Part shown: positions 55,697 to 63,957 of the stretch, piece after piece | Layout: every line of letters begins with the position of its first letter | Numbering within the stretch: position 1 is the stretch's first letter | Assembly (NCBI GenBank): GCA_964465145.1 | Contig: CAYXJR010000011.1 | Span: 9,114-73,113, forward strand | DNA: 64,000 nt | Direction: 5' to 3' | Origin: JAUVKA01 sp964465145 | Lineage (GTDB): Bacteria > Bacteroidota > Bacteroidia > Bacteroidales > UBA12481 | Program-made: the position numbers and the translations under genes | The notes under the pieces: model-generated | Database searches by the model: none | Seen by the model: only the letters and a program-made list of their open reading frames with translations | What the model was told of the DNA's origin: nothing

Positions 55697-56716
55697 ATGA
55701 GAATTCAGGAACAAAATAGCAAGGTTTTGGTGGCCCAATCATTGACCATTGGATATCCTAAGAGGGGAGGGCAAGCTATAAAGATATTATCAGACCTTAG
55801 CTTAGAAGTCCATGCCGGACAGGTCGTTTGTATCCTTGGACCTAACGGGTCTGGGAAATCTACCTTGTTACGTACGGCCGCTGGGATCCAGGGATCACTT
55901 GGCGGCAATGTTCAGGTTCTGGGTCATGAGGTAAGTACACATAATCATAAAAAAATGGCCCGCCTAATGAGTGTGGTACTTACAGAAAGAATCGAAGTCC
56001 ATAACCTAAGTGTTTACCAACTGGTATCCATGGGCAGGTACCCTCATAATGACTGGCTTGGCAGGTTATCCAAGGAGGACAGGATCATCATAGAAAGATC
56101 CATTGAGCAAGTCAACCTAAATGAATTTATGCATCGTGATATTGATGAGCTTAGTGATGGTGAACAACAAAGAGTGATGATTGCTAAAGCATTGGCCCAG
56201 GACACCCCGCTGATTATCCTGGATGAACCGACTGCTCATCTCGACCTACCAAACAGGGTTGAAATTATGGGCTTACTAAGGGATTTGTCAATTCATACTG
56301 GTAAGGCTATTTTGCTTTCTTCACATGATTTGGATCTGGCTCTTCAATCTTCTGATTGGATATGGCTGATTCCCAAAGGAGGCCCAATAATCCAGGGTAT
56401 GCCTGAAGATTTGGTTTTAAACGGTTCATTCGAAGCAATTTTTGATACGAGTAAGGTCAGTTTTGACCCTTCATCAGGAAGTTTTCAGATTGACTATTAT
56501 ACTGATAAAACTATTTGCTATGAAGGCAATGGCATAACAGGATTCTGGACAAAGCGGGCACTTTCCCGGGAGGGATTTAAGATGGTGGAGGATCCCACAG
56601 CTATAAATCGCTTAATTCTTAATGAGAATTCTCCTCGTTGGACATTTAATGAGGGCGAGCAGAGAACAGAATTCAATAATATATACCAACTCGTTCGTTT
56701 TATTCGCAGATTTTAG
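55697..56716 (+). CDS. btuD: ABC transporter ATP-binding protein (BtuD-like) with C-terminal extension
   Basis: A 339-aa ATPase powering the BtuFC system. Walker A GPNGSGKST, signature LSDGEQQRV, Walker B LIILDEPTAH and the switch SSHDLDLAL are intact within the first 220 residues. About 80-90 residues beyond the usual end (FWTKRALSREGFKMVEDP to the C-terminus) form an extra domain. It may be a regulatory or dimerisation domain. ATG 55697 is preferred; an in-frame GTG at 55652 lies inside btuC. Confidence 0.92.
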   Translation: MRIQEQNSKVLVAQSLTIGYPKRGGQAIKILSDLSLEVHAGQVVCILGPNGSGKSTLLRTAAGIQGSLGGNVQVLGHEVSTHNHKKMARLMSVVLTERIEVHNLSVYQLVSMGRYPHNDWLGRLSKEDRIIIERSIEQVNLNEFMHRDIDELSDGEQQRVMIAKALAQDTPLIILDEPTAHLDLPNRVEIMGLLRDLSIHTGKAILLSSHDLDLALQSSDWIWLIPKGGPIIQGMPEDLVLNGSFEAIFDTSKVSFDPSSGSFQIDYYTDKTICYEGNGITGFWTKRALSREGFKMVEDPTAINRLILNENSPRWTFNEGEQRTEFNNIYQLVRFIRRF

Positions 56717-56749
56717 GATATATTAATCGGGCCAATTCCATATTGTTCC

Positions 56750-56757
56750 TACTTTTG
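56750..56757 (+). promoter_or_regulatory. -7 box for nadA
   Basis: TACTTTTG matches TAnnTTTG and lies 19 bases before ATG 56777. No clear -33. It would let nadA be expressed apart from btuFCD. Confidence 0.4.
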
Positions 56758-56776
56758 AAGAGCAATTCAAATCATT

Positions 56777-57736
56777 ATGTTGGAAAAAGGATTTATAGAC
56801 AAACCAGTTCCTGCGGGTATTGATATCAGAAAAGCGATTAGGGATATGTGCCTGGAAAAGAATGCCATAATTCTGGCCCATTATTACCAGGAAGGAGATA
56901 TCCAGGATATAGCTGATTTTGTTGGTGATAGCCTCGATTTATCAAGGAAGGCCGCGGAAACCTCAGCTGATATAATCGTTTTTGCCGGGGTTCACTTTAT
57001 GGCTGAAACGGCAAAAATACTTTCACCTGGCAAGAAGGTTTTAATCCCTGATCTAAATGCGGGCTGCTCGCTTGCTGATTCATGCCCCACAGATAAATTT
57101 GCCGCTTTTAAGCTGAGATATCCTGATCATATTGTTGTGAGTTATGTAAATACAACTGCTGAGATCAAAGCTTTGTCGGATATTTGCTGTACTTCAACTA
57201 ATGCCGTTAAGATAGTTGAATCCTTTCCTGAAGAGCAGAAAATAATTTTTGCCCCCGACCGCAATTTAGGGAACTATATTAACAGTTTGACAGGCAGAAA
57301 AATGGTGGTTTGGGATGGAGCTTGTCATGTTCATGAAGAATTTTCCCTAGAGCGAATACTTGAGGTTAAAAAGGAAAATCCAGATGCCAAGATCATTTGT
57401 CATCCTGAATGCCAGAAACCAGTTCAAATTGTTTCGGATTTTATAGGATCAACCTCGGCTTTGCTAAGTTTTGTAAATGAAGATCCGGGAATGTCCTTTA
57501 TTGTTGCTACAGAATCTGGAATTCTGCACCAGATGAGAAAGACTAACCCCGTAAAAACATTTATCCCAGCACCTCCAGCTGATTCAACCTGTGCCTGCAA
57601 TGATTGCAAATACATGAAGCTCCACACTCTGGAGAAGCTGTATAACTGCTTAAAATATGAGATGCCCGAGATAGAGCTGGATGAAGCACTACGGGTTAGA
57701 GCAGAAAAACCGATTAGACGAATGCTGGCCATATAA
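56777..57736 (+). CDS. nadA: Quinolinate synthase A
   Basis: A 319-aa [4Fe-4S] enzyme condensing iminoaspartate with dihydroxyacetone phosphate to quinolinate in NAD synthesis. HYYQEGDIQDIADFVGDSL is near the N-terminus. The three cluster cysteines lie in NAGCSLADSCP, the CHPEC region or the last motif, and CACNDCKYMKLHTLEK. Length is normal. nadB and nadC are not nearby; nadD is at the window start. It is followed by two short heptamers and a palindrome. Confidence 0.95.
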   Translation: MLEKGFIDKPVPAGIDIRKAIRDMCLEKNAIILAHYYQEGDIQDIADFVGDSLDLSRKAAETSADIIVFAGVHFMAETAKILSPGKKVLIPDLNAGCSLADSCPTDKFAAFKLRYPDHIVVSYVNTTAEIKALSDICCTSTNAVKIVESFPEEQKIIFAPDRNLGNYINSLTGRKMVVWDGACHVHEEFSLERILEVKKENPDAKIICHPECQKPVQIVSDFIGSTSALLSFVNEDPGMSFIVATESGILHQMRKTNPVKTFIPAPPADSTCACNDCKYMKLHTLEKLYNCLKYEMPEIELDEALRVRAEKPIRRMLAI

Positions 57737-57748
57737 GGTAGAAAGTAG

Positions 57749-57766
57749 GGACGCATAATTGCGTCC
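57749..57766. repeat. Short palindrome before DUF302 gene
   Basis: Seven-base arms GGACGCA and TGCGTCC around TAAT, preceded by two heptamers GTAGAAA and GTAGGGA (57738-57751). It lies 12 bases after the nadA stop. It could act as a weak terminator but has no T-run. Confidence 0.7.
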
Positions 57767-57815
57767 AACAGCGCAAAGCGAATAATTAACTGTGAGGCAA
57801 ATAAAACCATAAAGC

Positions 57816-58196
57816 ATGTACATATCAAAAAGACTAACCGGAATTGGATTTGAGGAAGCCATTGAGAAGGTCACCGCTGACCTTCAGGCTGAGAAATTTG
57901 GTGTACTCACTGAGATTGATGTCAAGGCCACCTTAAAGAAGAAGAGTGATGTTGATTTCCGTAATTACCGGATACTGGGTTTCTGCAATCCTCCTTTTGC
58001 CCACAGGGCGCTGACATTAAATGACAAGATTGGTGTATTGCTTCCATGCAATGTTATTGTTCAGGAGCTGGATGATGCAGTGGAAGTTTTCGCCATGGAT
58101 CCGGGAGCATTGATGGCTGGTGAGGATAATGCCGAGTTGCGGGAGCTGGCGGTAAATGTAAGCGGAATTTTGAGGAGGGTGATAGAGGCATTGTAG
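57816..58196 (+). CDS. DUF302 domain-containing protein
   Basis: A 126-aa cytosolic protein covering a single DUF302 domain: GFEEAIEKVTADLQAEKFGVL at the start, then the Phe/Asn-rich core NYRILGFCNPPFAHRAL and LLPCNVIVQE. The family has a small alpha/beta fold seen in many bacteria with no settled function; some members are linked to redox or metal stress. Two cysteines are in the core. The gene is bracketed by palindromes at 57.75 and 58.2 kb, its stop codon lying inside the second. Confidence 0.9.
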   Translation: MYISKRLTGIGFEEAIEKVTADLQAEKFGVLTEIDVKATLKKKSDVDFRNYRILGFCNPPFAHRALTLNDKIGVLLPCNVIVQELDDAVEVFAMDPGALMAGEDNAELRELAVNVSGILRRVIEAL

Positions 58197-58220
58197 AGAC
58201 AGATTGCAATCTGTCTCTAC
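58193..58220. repeat. 28-base perfect palindrome between convergent genes
   Basis: The sequence from GTAGAGACAGATTG to its mirror is a perfect inverted repeat with no loop, spanning the stop codon of the DUF302 gene and ending four bases from the end of the opposite Omp28-like gene. It may terminate transcription from both sides, or be a mobile repeat element. Confidence 0.85.
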
Positions 58221-58224
58221 TGGT

Positions 58225-59521
58225 TTATTCTTTAATCAATTTTTTCACCTGGATATTTTCACCGATCATTGTCCTGACAAAGTAAATACCGGGAGACCAG
58301 GGGTTAGTGTTTAATTTTATAAATTTCTTCCCTTCAACCGATAGTTTGTCGGATTTCAGGATGACTTGGCCGACTCCGTTCAGAACTTCAAAACTGAAAG
58401 AAGCTGGTTCAGATGTTTCAACCTCCAGCCAGACCTCTTCACTGGCCGGGTTGGGATATAAACTGATTTTATGTAAATTGACTAAAAGTTTTGTTCCGGT
58501 GGCATAGGTCAGTTCAGCTTCTTTTATATTAACAATCCTGCGGTTTGATGGTGCAGAGTTGTATTCCTGAACAATACCTATGAGGTGAAGATTTTCAATT
58601 CTCCAGTGATCAGGAAGGGTAAAAGTCTGCGAATATACGTAACGGTCGCCACGTTTTACAGAGTCAGCTATGATTCCTTCCTGTCCCCATGATCCGCCAG
58701 TCATTTTCCTCACAACATGGTTGTGTATATATCCGGGAATTGGATCACCGGCTCCTTGTAATTCCATGTATGGGTCTGAAGCACTAAGATTAAAGAAATT
58801 ACGCTGATTCCATTGCGATCCTGTTCCAGAGAGGCTGTCTTCAATAACGTAACAATTAAAGCGGTAATCTCCCTGAGTATCCAAAACAAAATCTGCGACA
58901 ACATCGACCTTCAGTTCCCTGGTATCGGGATAGTAATAGTTGTAAACTGATAATTCAATGGGATTGAATTCCAGGTCCATCTTTTCCAGGTTATGCTGCC
59001 ATGATTCGGGTGATAATGCTACACTGCCTCCGGCCTGAACAACTACCCTGCTAACAAAACCAGTGGGTACTCCTGTTACATAAGTGCTTCTTAAGGAATT
59101 TGATTCACTAATGGCCATGGCATCACCAGAGTGGATGGCAACCATTATAACCTGAGGGTATTTAGGTAAAATATTCTTGGCAATAATTATTGGAGCTCTT
59201 GGGCAATATCCGCACCAGGCCCCGGTAATTTCCTCCAGGAGAATTTTTCTTTCCGGAAATTTTTCGATTACCTGTATGGTATGATACAGAGTGTCGTTTA
59301 TTGGATTCTCATCAGGCAAGCCATTTGGATTGGCAAGCCATACTGAAAAGACTGTCGGTTCCGGCATTTTTGAATACTCCCATGACATATTCACTTGAAA
59401 ATTGGGCATATTCAGGCATCTTAATTTTAGTAAGGCTAATGTCATTTTTGAAAGTCTGGGCGTTCAGGCCGGCCCAGCAGAAAGCCGATAAAAAAGTGGC
59501 CAGGAGTATCCGTTTAGTCAT
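58225..59521 (-). pseudogene. Omp28-like thioredoxin-fold protein with T9SS sorting domain, frameshifted
   Basis: The coding frame is split. The first part from ATG 59521 gives a signal peptide (MTKRILLATFLSAFCWAGLNA) and a beta strand region (DISLTKIKMPEYAQF to KNAGTDSLFS), then stops at 59312. The rest is in a shifted frame from about 59350 to 58225: GAWCGYCP (a thioredoxin-like CxxC), an Omp28-type middle, and a C-terminal type IX secretion sorting domain (ISLYPNPASEEVW to VKKLIKE). Neither part works alone: the long frame lacks a signal. A one-base indel between 59312 and 59360 explains this. It may be a real mutation or a sequence error. If intact it would be a secreted, surface-attached protein. 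Confidence 0.8.
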
Positions 59522-59591
59522 GTCAATAATAATGGAAAAGGTTTCAACTGGCTAAGATAGTAAAAATGGGGAATTAGGGATTTGGGGAATT

Positions 59592-59616
59592 AGATATCAG
59601 ATAAATACTGGTATCT
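59592..59616. repeat. Inverted repeat upstream of the AAA/DUF4143 gene
   Basis: Nine-base arms AGATATCAG and CTGGTATCT (one G-U pair) with a seven-base loop. It lies between the Omp28-like gene and the operator-like dyads; role unknown. Confidence 0.45.
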
Positions 59617-59628
59617 AATTTTTGTAAT

Positions 59629-59669
59629 ACTCAATTTATTGAGTAATTTTACTCAGCGTATTGAGTAAA
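59629..59669 (+). promoter_or_regulatory. Tandem operator-like dyads of the AAA/DUF4143 gene
   Basis: Two dyads of the form ACTCA-n6-TGAGT lie 22 bases apart, about two turns of DNA. The first, 59629-59644, is ACTCAAT-TT-ATTGAGT; the second, 59648-59669, has arms TTTACTCA and TGAGTAAA. Ten bases later the ATG begins. Placement on the same helix face at the start of a gene suggests a repressor site, perhaps for autoregulation. Confidence 0.6.
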
Positions 59670-59679
59670 ATATACAAAT

Positions 59680-60864
59680 ATGTTTGAAAGATCAGATTTA
59701 CAGGTTCTTAAGGCTCGTATAGATGAGCCAAGAAAGTTTATCCAGGTTATTGTTGGGCCCAGGCAAGTAGGGAAAACAACTTTGGCTAACCAGCTTTTCA
59801 TGCAACTAATAATTCCGGCGGTATTTGAATCGGCTGATGCTATTAATGTGGATGATTCAGTATGGTTGGAACAAATATGGGAAACTGCAAGATTAAAAAT
59901 GAGGTCTAAGGGACTTTCTGAATATCTTATAATAATTGATGAAGTGCAGAAAATCCGGAACTGGAGTGAATCCATCAAGAAATTTTGGGATGAAGATTCA
60001 AGAAGAGGAATGAATATTAAGCTTATTCTGCTTGGTTCTTCACGTTTGCTTGTCCAGAAGGGCCTAACAGAATCCCTTGCCGGCCGGTTTGAAACTATGA
60101 ATATGACTCACTGGAGTTATACTGAGATGCGTAAGGCCTTTGGCTGGAACCACCAGCAATATGTATGGTATGGAGGATATCCAGGTACAGATACACTGAT
60201 CAGGGATGAAAAACGATGGAAAGACTATGTAAGAGAATCCCTTATCGAAACAAGCATTTCGAAGGATATTCTTATGCTTTCGAGAATCGACAAGCCTTCC
60301 TTGCTTAAAAAACTTTTTGAACTTGGGTGTTTATTTTCAGGGCAGATTTTATCTTTTAATAAAATTATGGGTCAGCTGCAGGATGCCGGGAATACTACTA
60401 CTTTAGCTCATTACCTGAGGCTTCTTGGAGGTGCTGGTTTGCTGGAAGGACTGGAAAAATATTCAGGATCTGAAATCAGAAAAAGATCAAGCAGTCCGAA
60501 ATTCCAGGTTTATAATAATGCCTTATTGAGTGCTCAAAACGAATTTTTTTTCGATCAGATCACAAGATTACCTGATCAATGGGGGAGGATGGTTGAGTCA
60601 TCCATTGGTGCTTATCTTGTCAATGAGTCAATTACAAAAGGATTTTCAGTTTATTACTGGAGGGAAGGAATTGATGAAATCGATTTTGTAATTGAGAAAG
60701 CCGGCAGGCTAATTGGTATTGAAGTAAAAAGCAGTATATCAAAACAAACAGCAGGCATGCAGAAGTTCAAATCAAAATATGCTCCCGATAAAATATATCT
60801 TATTGATAATAAGGCACTATCATGGGAGGAGTTTTTAGAGATTGATCCGCTTGAGCTTTTTTAA
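59680..60864 (+). CDS. AAA family ATPase with DUF4143 domain
   Basis: A 394-aa protein. The N-terminal ATPase has Walker A GPRQVGKTT (about 26-34) and Walker B LIIIDEVQK, with an SSRL sensor. The C-terminal DUF4143 domain (about 200-390) contains DEIDFVIEKAGRLIGIEVKSS, whose D, E and K look like a PD-(D/E)xK nuclease core. Such proteins are numerous in Bacteroidota and are suspected to act on DNA or in defence, but no reaction is established. It stands alone with a special promoter region (tandem dyads). A good candidate for accessory DNA. Confidence 0.88.
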   Translation: MFERSDLQVLKARIDEPRKFIQVIVGPRQVGKTTLANQLFMQLIIPAVFESADAINVDDSVWLEQIWETARLKMRSKGLSEYLIIIDEVQKIRNWSESIKKFWDEDSRRGMNIKLILLGSSRLLVQKGLTESLAGRFETMNMTHWSYTEMRKAFGWNHQQYVWYGGYPGTDTLIRDEKRWKDYVRESLIETSISKDILMLSRIDKPSLLKKLFELGCLFSGQILSFNKIMGQLQDAGNTTTLAHYLRLLGGAGLLEGLEKYSGSEIRKRSSSPKFQVYNNALLSAQNEFFFDQITRLPDQWGRMVESSIGAYLVNESITKGFSVYYWREGIDEIDFVIEKAGRLIGIEVKSSISKQTAGMQKFKSKYAPDKIYLIDNKALSWEEFLEIDPLELF

Positions 60865-61189
60865 AGCAGCGAATTCCAAATATTAAGCCAAATATTGGAT
60901 AGTCGGCAGGATATTTATGTAAAAAATATATAGTCATTCAAGCCAATTTATCATCAGGAATTGCTCAGCTTATTCAAATTACGTCAAATCGGCCGGAAAT
61001 TCTTTCATCCAGTTGAACGACAGCATGAAATATGCATGTTTGGTGATAGTCGGGGGTGAGGGGAGGTAAATTAGCAGAAGATCAAGCTTATAGCTTCGAT
61101 ATTTAGAATTATTATTAATTTCAACATCGAAAACTAGATTGTCCAATTAATAGGGGGCTAAACCAATCCAAACCGCAATTTTTTTTGCT
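60865..61189. other. Gap without a supported gene
   Basis: 325 bases, AT-rich. I see a direct repeat CCAAATATT (twice, 60876-60896), a purine-rich patch (GGGGGTGAGGGGAGG, 61052-61066) and no frame longer than about 14 codons. No promoter box is clear. It probably contains decayed sequence. Confidence 0.5.
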
Positions 61190-62103
61190 ATGAAATTAAG
61201 ATTAATAATTATCGGAGTTGTTTTTTTGTTCTCTCATGTGACACAAAAAAGGATTCTCCTCAGCAAATTGATATACCATATCTGCTTGATAATAAGATTG
61301 ACCTCAAACTATCTGATATTTATTCTGAGGTTTCCTATATACCCCTTGAATCAAGTAAGGCAACCTATATAAGCCGAGTTAATCAATTGATTGTCGACGA
61401 AGACTTCATCCTTGTATTGGATAGCGAATACCAAAAGTTACTACAATTCAATAAAGAAGGTAGTTTTGTCGGTGAATTCATGAAAAAAGGACGGGGACCA
61501 GGAGAGTTTTTTGAGATTAGCTCCATTGATGTCAATGAAAACAGGGAACTCCTAATATTGCGCAATGGACAATTTCTTGATATCATGAAATACGATGGCA
61601 CAATAATTAATTCCATTAGGTTTGAAAAAACTCCAGTAATGGCTCGGTGGGTTACTCCACAGGTAATAGCTCTATTTTATCCTTACTCAAGTTATTTTCA
61701 CAATGATGGTTATGAGATAAGCTTCATTAATATGGAGGGAAATATATTGAAGAAAGCACTAAAGCGTCAAATAGATAATAATGAGAAAAGAGGGATGGGT
61801 GCAAGAATTCGAAGTGGCAGAAATACAGGATCCCTTTATTACTGGAATCATTCATGTGACACGGTTTACACTATTTCAAAATCCCTTGATGTTTTTCCAA
61901 GATATGTATTTCAACATGACGATCGACATATTCCCGTTGAGAATTATAAAAATTCCAATTTCATGCGTTCTGATGGAATGTACACTGTTGAGTTTTACTC
62001 TGAATGGGGGGATTATATCTTTGTTTTTGTAGTCTATGGTCGCCATGGTGTAAGAGTTTTAAACCCTCGTTATAATTTACTACTTCCTGCGTTTTACCCC
62101 TGA
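61190..62103 (+). pseudogene. 6-bladed beta-propeller lipoprotein, frameshifted and truncated
   Basis: From ATG 61190 the first 12-15 codons read a signal peptide (MKLRLIIIGVVFLF), then the frame is lost. In the shifted frame from TGT at 61237 the text reads CDTKKDSPQQIDIPYLL, NKIDLKLSDIYSEVSYIPLE, and on through VNQLIVDEDFILVLD to the end at 62103. That TGT would be the lipobox cysteine. The shift lies at a T7 run (61221-61227) or at TCTC (61231-61235). One added T gives VLSC; removal of one TC gives LFSC. The C-terminus stops after about 300 aa, short of the usual 370-400, so the last blade is lost. Family: BF2992/DUF5128-type propellers of Bacteroidota. Confidence 0.75.
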
Positions 62104-62449
62104 ATTTACGCAGGTGCTTTAGAGCCCTGCAAATAGTTTTGGTTAGATCCATAATTTGTTGGCAATTATGTGGTAAAGGTTTCGTGGGGACAACCTAAAC
62201 TTATAAAAACGAAGCTGGAATTACAATAAATTTATGCATACTGTCGAATGACAGTAAGGTTTTTTAATGTTATAATCAAGGGGGGGGGTAAACGGCAGAT
62301 AATCAACACGGTAGCTACGTTAATTAGAATTATTATGAATTACAAAATACTGTCGAACGACAGCGTCAAGTGGGAGAACGGAATGTAATTTTATCATTAG
62401 ACCCTTGATAAGGAATAATCAAAAAGTTGTAATTGCTAGATAAATCTAA
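62104..62449. other. Gap with two dyads and a G9 run
   Basis: 346 bases without a supported gene. Two near-identical 16-base words TACTGTCGAAYGACAG occur at 62239-62254 and 62348-62363, each with an inverted-repeat core (ACTGTC/GACAGT and CTGTCG/CGACAG). A run of nine G lies at 62280-62288. In the second copy a 17-codon frame from ATG 62335 reads through the word, but it has no support. Confidence 0.6.
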
Positions 62450-63091
62450 ATGAGTGATATTAAACTTCCGAAAACGCTGCTATTGCTGATTTCAATAATT
62501 GTAGTTTTCCTACTCGCCTCTAATATCAAACTGCTTAAAATCAACCAGACCTTAAAGAAGCAAAGAATCCTTCTGGAAAATGTGCAACAAAATAACTATG
62601 ACAGACAACTATCATTGTGGGAATTACTTTCTGAGGGTGAAGAAATTGATACGTTATTAGCCTCAAACATTAACGATGATACTATCTCTCTCGTGAAAGA
62701 CAATCGATCTCTTGTGGAAGATTATCGAAAACCCATTTTAATCTTCAGGGTTACTGATAATAATTGCGTTGTCTGTGTTGACTCTGTTTTGCATCAATTA
62801 ATGAGTTTTTCAGATGACGTTTTAACCAAGGTCGTAATTCTAACTTCTAATAAAACAATGCGAGAGCTTCGACTTTTCACCAAATCCATCCCCAAATCTA
62901 TCAAAACACTTCGGTTATTAGATAATTCTATGTCCAAAGTCAGGATTGAAAGAATTAACATTCCATATTTCTTTGTTTTACAATCAAATCATATCATGTC
63001 CAATATATATATACCTGATAAGCAATACCCTAAAGGAACAAATGATTATGTTAATCTACTTTTCAGCAAAAATATTTTCCCTGATAGATGA
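62450..63091 (+). CDS. Membrane-anchored CxxC protein of unknown function
   Basis: A 213-aa protein with one N-terminal membrane helix (about 8-28), a coiled region (KINQTLKKQRILLENVQQNN) and a soluble domain. Near residue 105 it has NNCVVCVDSVL, a CxxC after a beta strand (ILIFRVTD), which fits a thioredoxin-like fold; IPYFFVLQSN could hold the fold's proline. It may be a thiol oxidoreductase at the cell envelope. Its stop overlaps the ATG of the propeller gene (ATGA), so the pair is translationally coupled. AT-rich, like its neighbours. Confidence 0.75.
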   Translation: MSDIKLPKTLLLLISIIVVFLLASNIKLLKINQTLKKQRILLENVQQNNYDRQLSLWELLSEGEEIDTLLASNINDDTISLVKDNRSLVEDYRKPILIFRVTDNNCVVCVDSVLHQLMSFSDDVLTKVVILTSNKTMRELRLFTKSIPKSIKTLRLLDNSMSKVRIERINIPYFFVLQSNHIMSNIYIPDKQYPKGTNDYVNLLFSKNIFPDR

Positions 63092-63957
63092 AAAAAACTG
63101 CTCCTTTAATATGTTATATGTTACTCCAATTGCTTTCGAGTTGTAATAGTGATTCAATAAACGAAGAACAAAGTATTTATACTATTGATTTAAGCCGCAA
63201 CAATGAAATTACTGGCTCAGATTTTTCAACTTCTATCTCAAAAACTATAAAACTTGAATCGAGCAGCAATTCAATTTTTGGTAGTATTTCAAAGATTGCT
63301 ATTTCCAATAATAAAATTTATATTTTCGACAATTTTAATACACAGGAAATATTAGTTTTCGATATTGATGGTAAGTTCATTCATTCGTTATATCAAATTG
63401 GCAGAGGTCCGGGTGAAGTTGCTTATCCGAAAGATTTCGTTATTGACAAAGACGGCAACATTCATGTATTTGACCAAATCAAGCATAGCGTAAAGGTCTA
63501 TAATTCAAATGGGAACATAATTGATATTAACTCCCTGGGATGTTCAATGAAGAATTTTTCCATTCTCCTTAACGGGAACTATATTGGATATATCGGAAAC
63601 AGATCAAATCAGTATATCAATAATACTCTTATTACAAACAATCTTGTGTTTTTCAATTCTTCAAATGAACTTTACAATCAAATGTATCCATTAGAGGAAG
63701 ATATAACATATTATCATCTTGGAGGTGGATTATCACAAAACTATAAAAACGAGACTATCTTTAGTGCACCAGGTGACTATAATATCTACAAGGTTTTCAA
63801 GAAAGAACCAGTTCCATTCTGTAGAATCCAACTTGGAAAACATACTCTACCACTAAAACTAATTGAGCAGCACAAAACCAACTATTTGGAGTTCCATAAT
63901 AGGCTTGCCAGAAAAACAAATTATATATATTATTTTAATCAATTCGTAACTGTTTAG
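63088..63957 (+). CDS. 6-bladed beta-propeller lipoprotein, possibly cut by an in-frame stop
   Basis: A 289-aa lipoprotein (lipobox LSSC, Cys19). Residues about 70-160 hold propeller phrases: IYIFDNFNTQEILVFDIDGK, then GRGPGEVAYPKDF and IHVFDQIKHSVKVYNSNG. The matching GRGPGEF phrase occurs in the broken gene at 61.2 kb, so both belong to one family. It ends at TAG 63955-63957, about 80-100 residues earlier than usual. The same frame stays open for the last 43 bases of the window. So it may be a nonsense mutation or a short version; the window ends too soon to tell. Confidence 0.72.
   Translation: MKKTAPLICYMLLQLLSSCNSDSINEEQSIYTIDLSRNNEITGSDFSTSISKTIKLESSSNSIFGSISKIAISNNKIYIFDNFNTQEILVFDIDGKFIHSLYQIGRGPGEVAYPKDFVIDKDGNIHVFDQIKHSVKVYNSNGNIIDINSLGCSMKNFSILLNGNYIGYIGNRSNQYINNTLITNNLVFFNSSNELYNQMYPLEEDITYYHLGGGLSQNYKNETIFSAPGDYNIYKVFKKEPVPFCRIQLGKHTLPLKLIEQHKTNYLEFHNRLARKTNYIYYFNQFVTV

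Noticed and set aside
60865..61189. Small RNA or peptide precursor gene
   Set aside because: No promoter box, hairpin terminator or conserved small frame could be supported.
62335..62388. 17-codon peptide over the second TACTGTCGAAYGACAG copy
   Set aside because: Too short, no ribosome-binding site and no resemblance to known peptide precursors.
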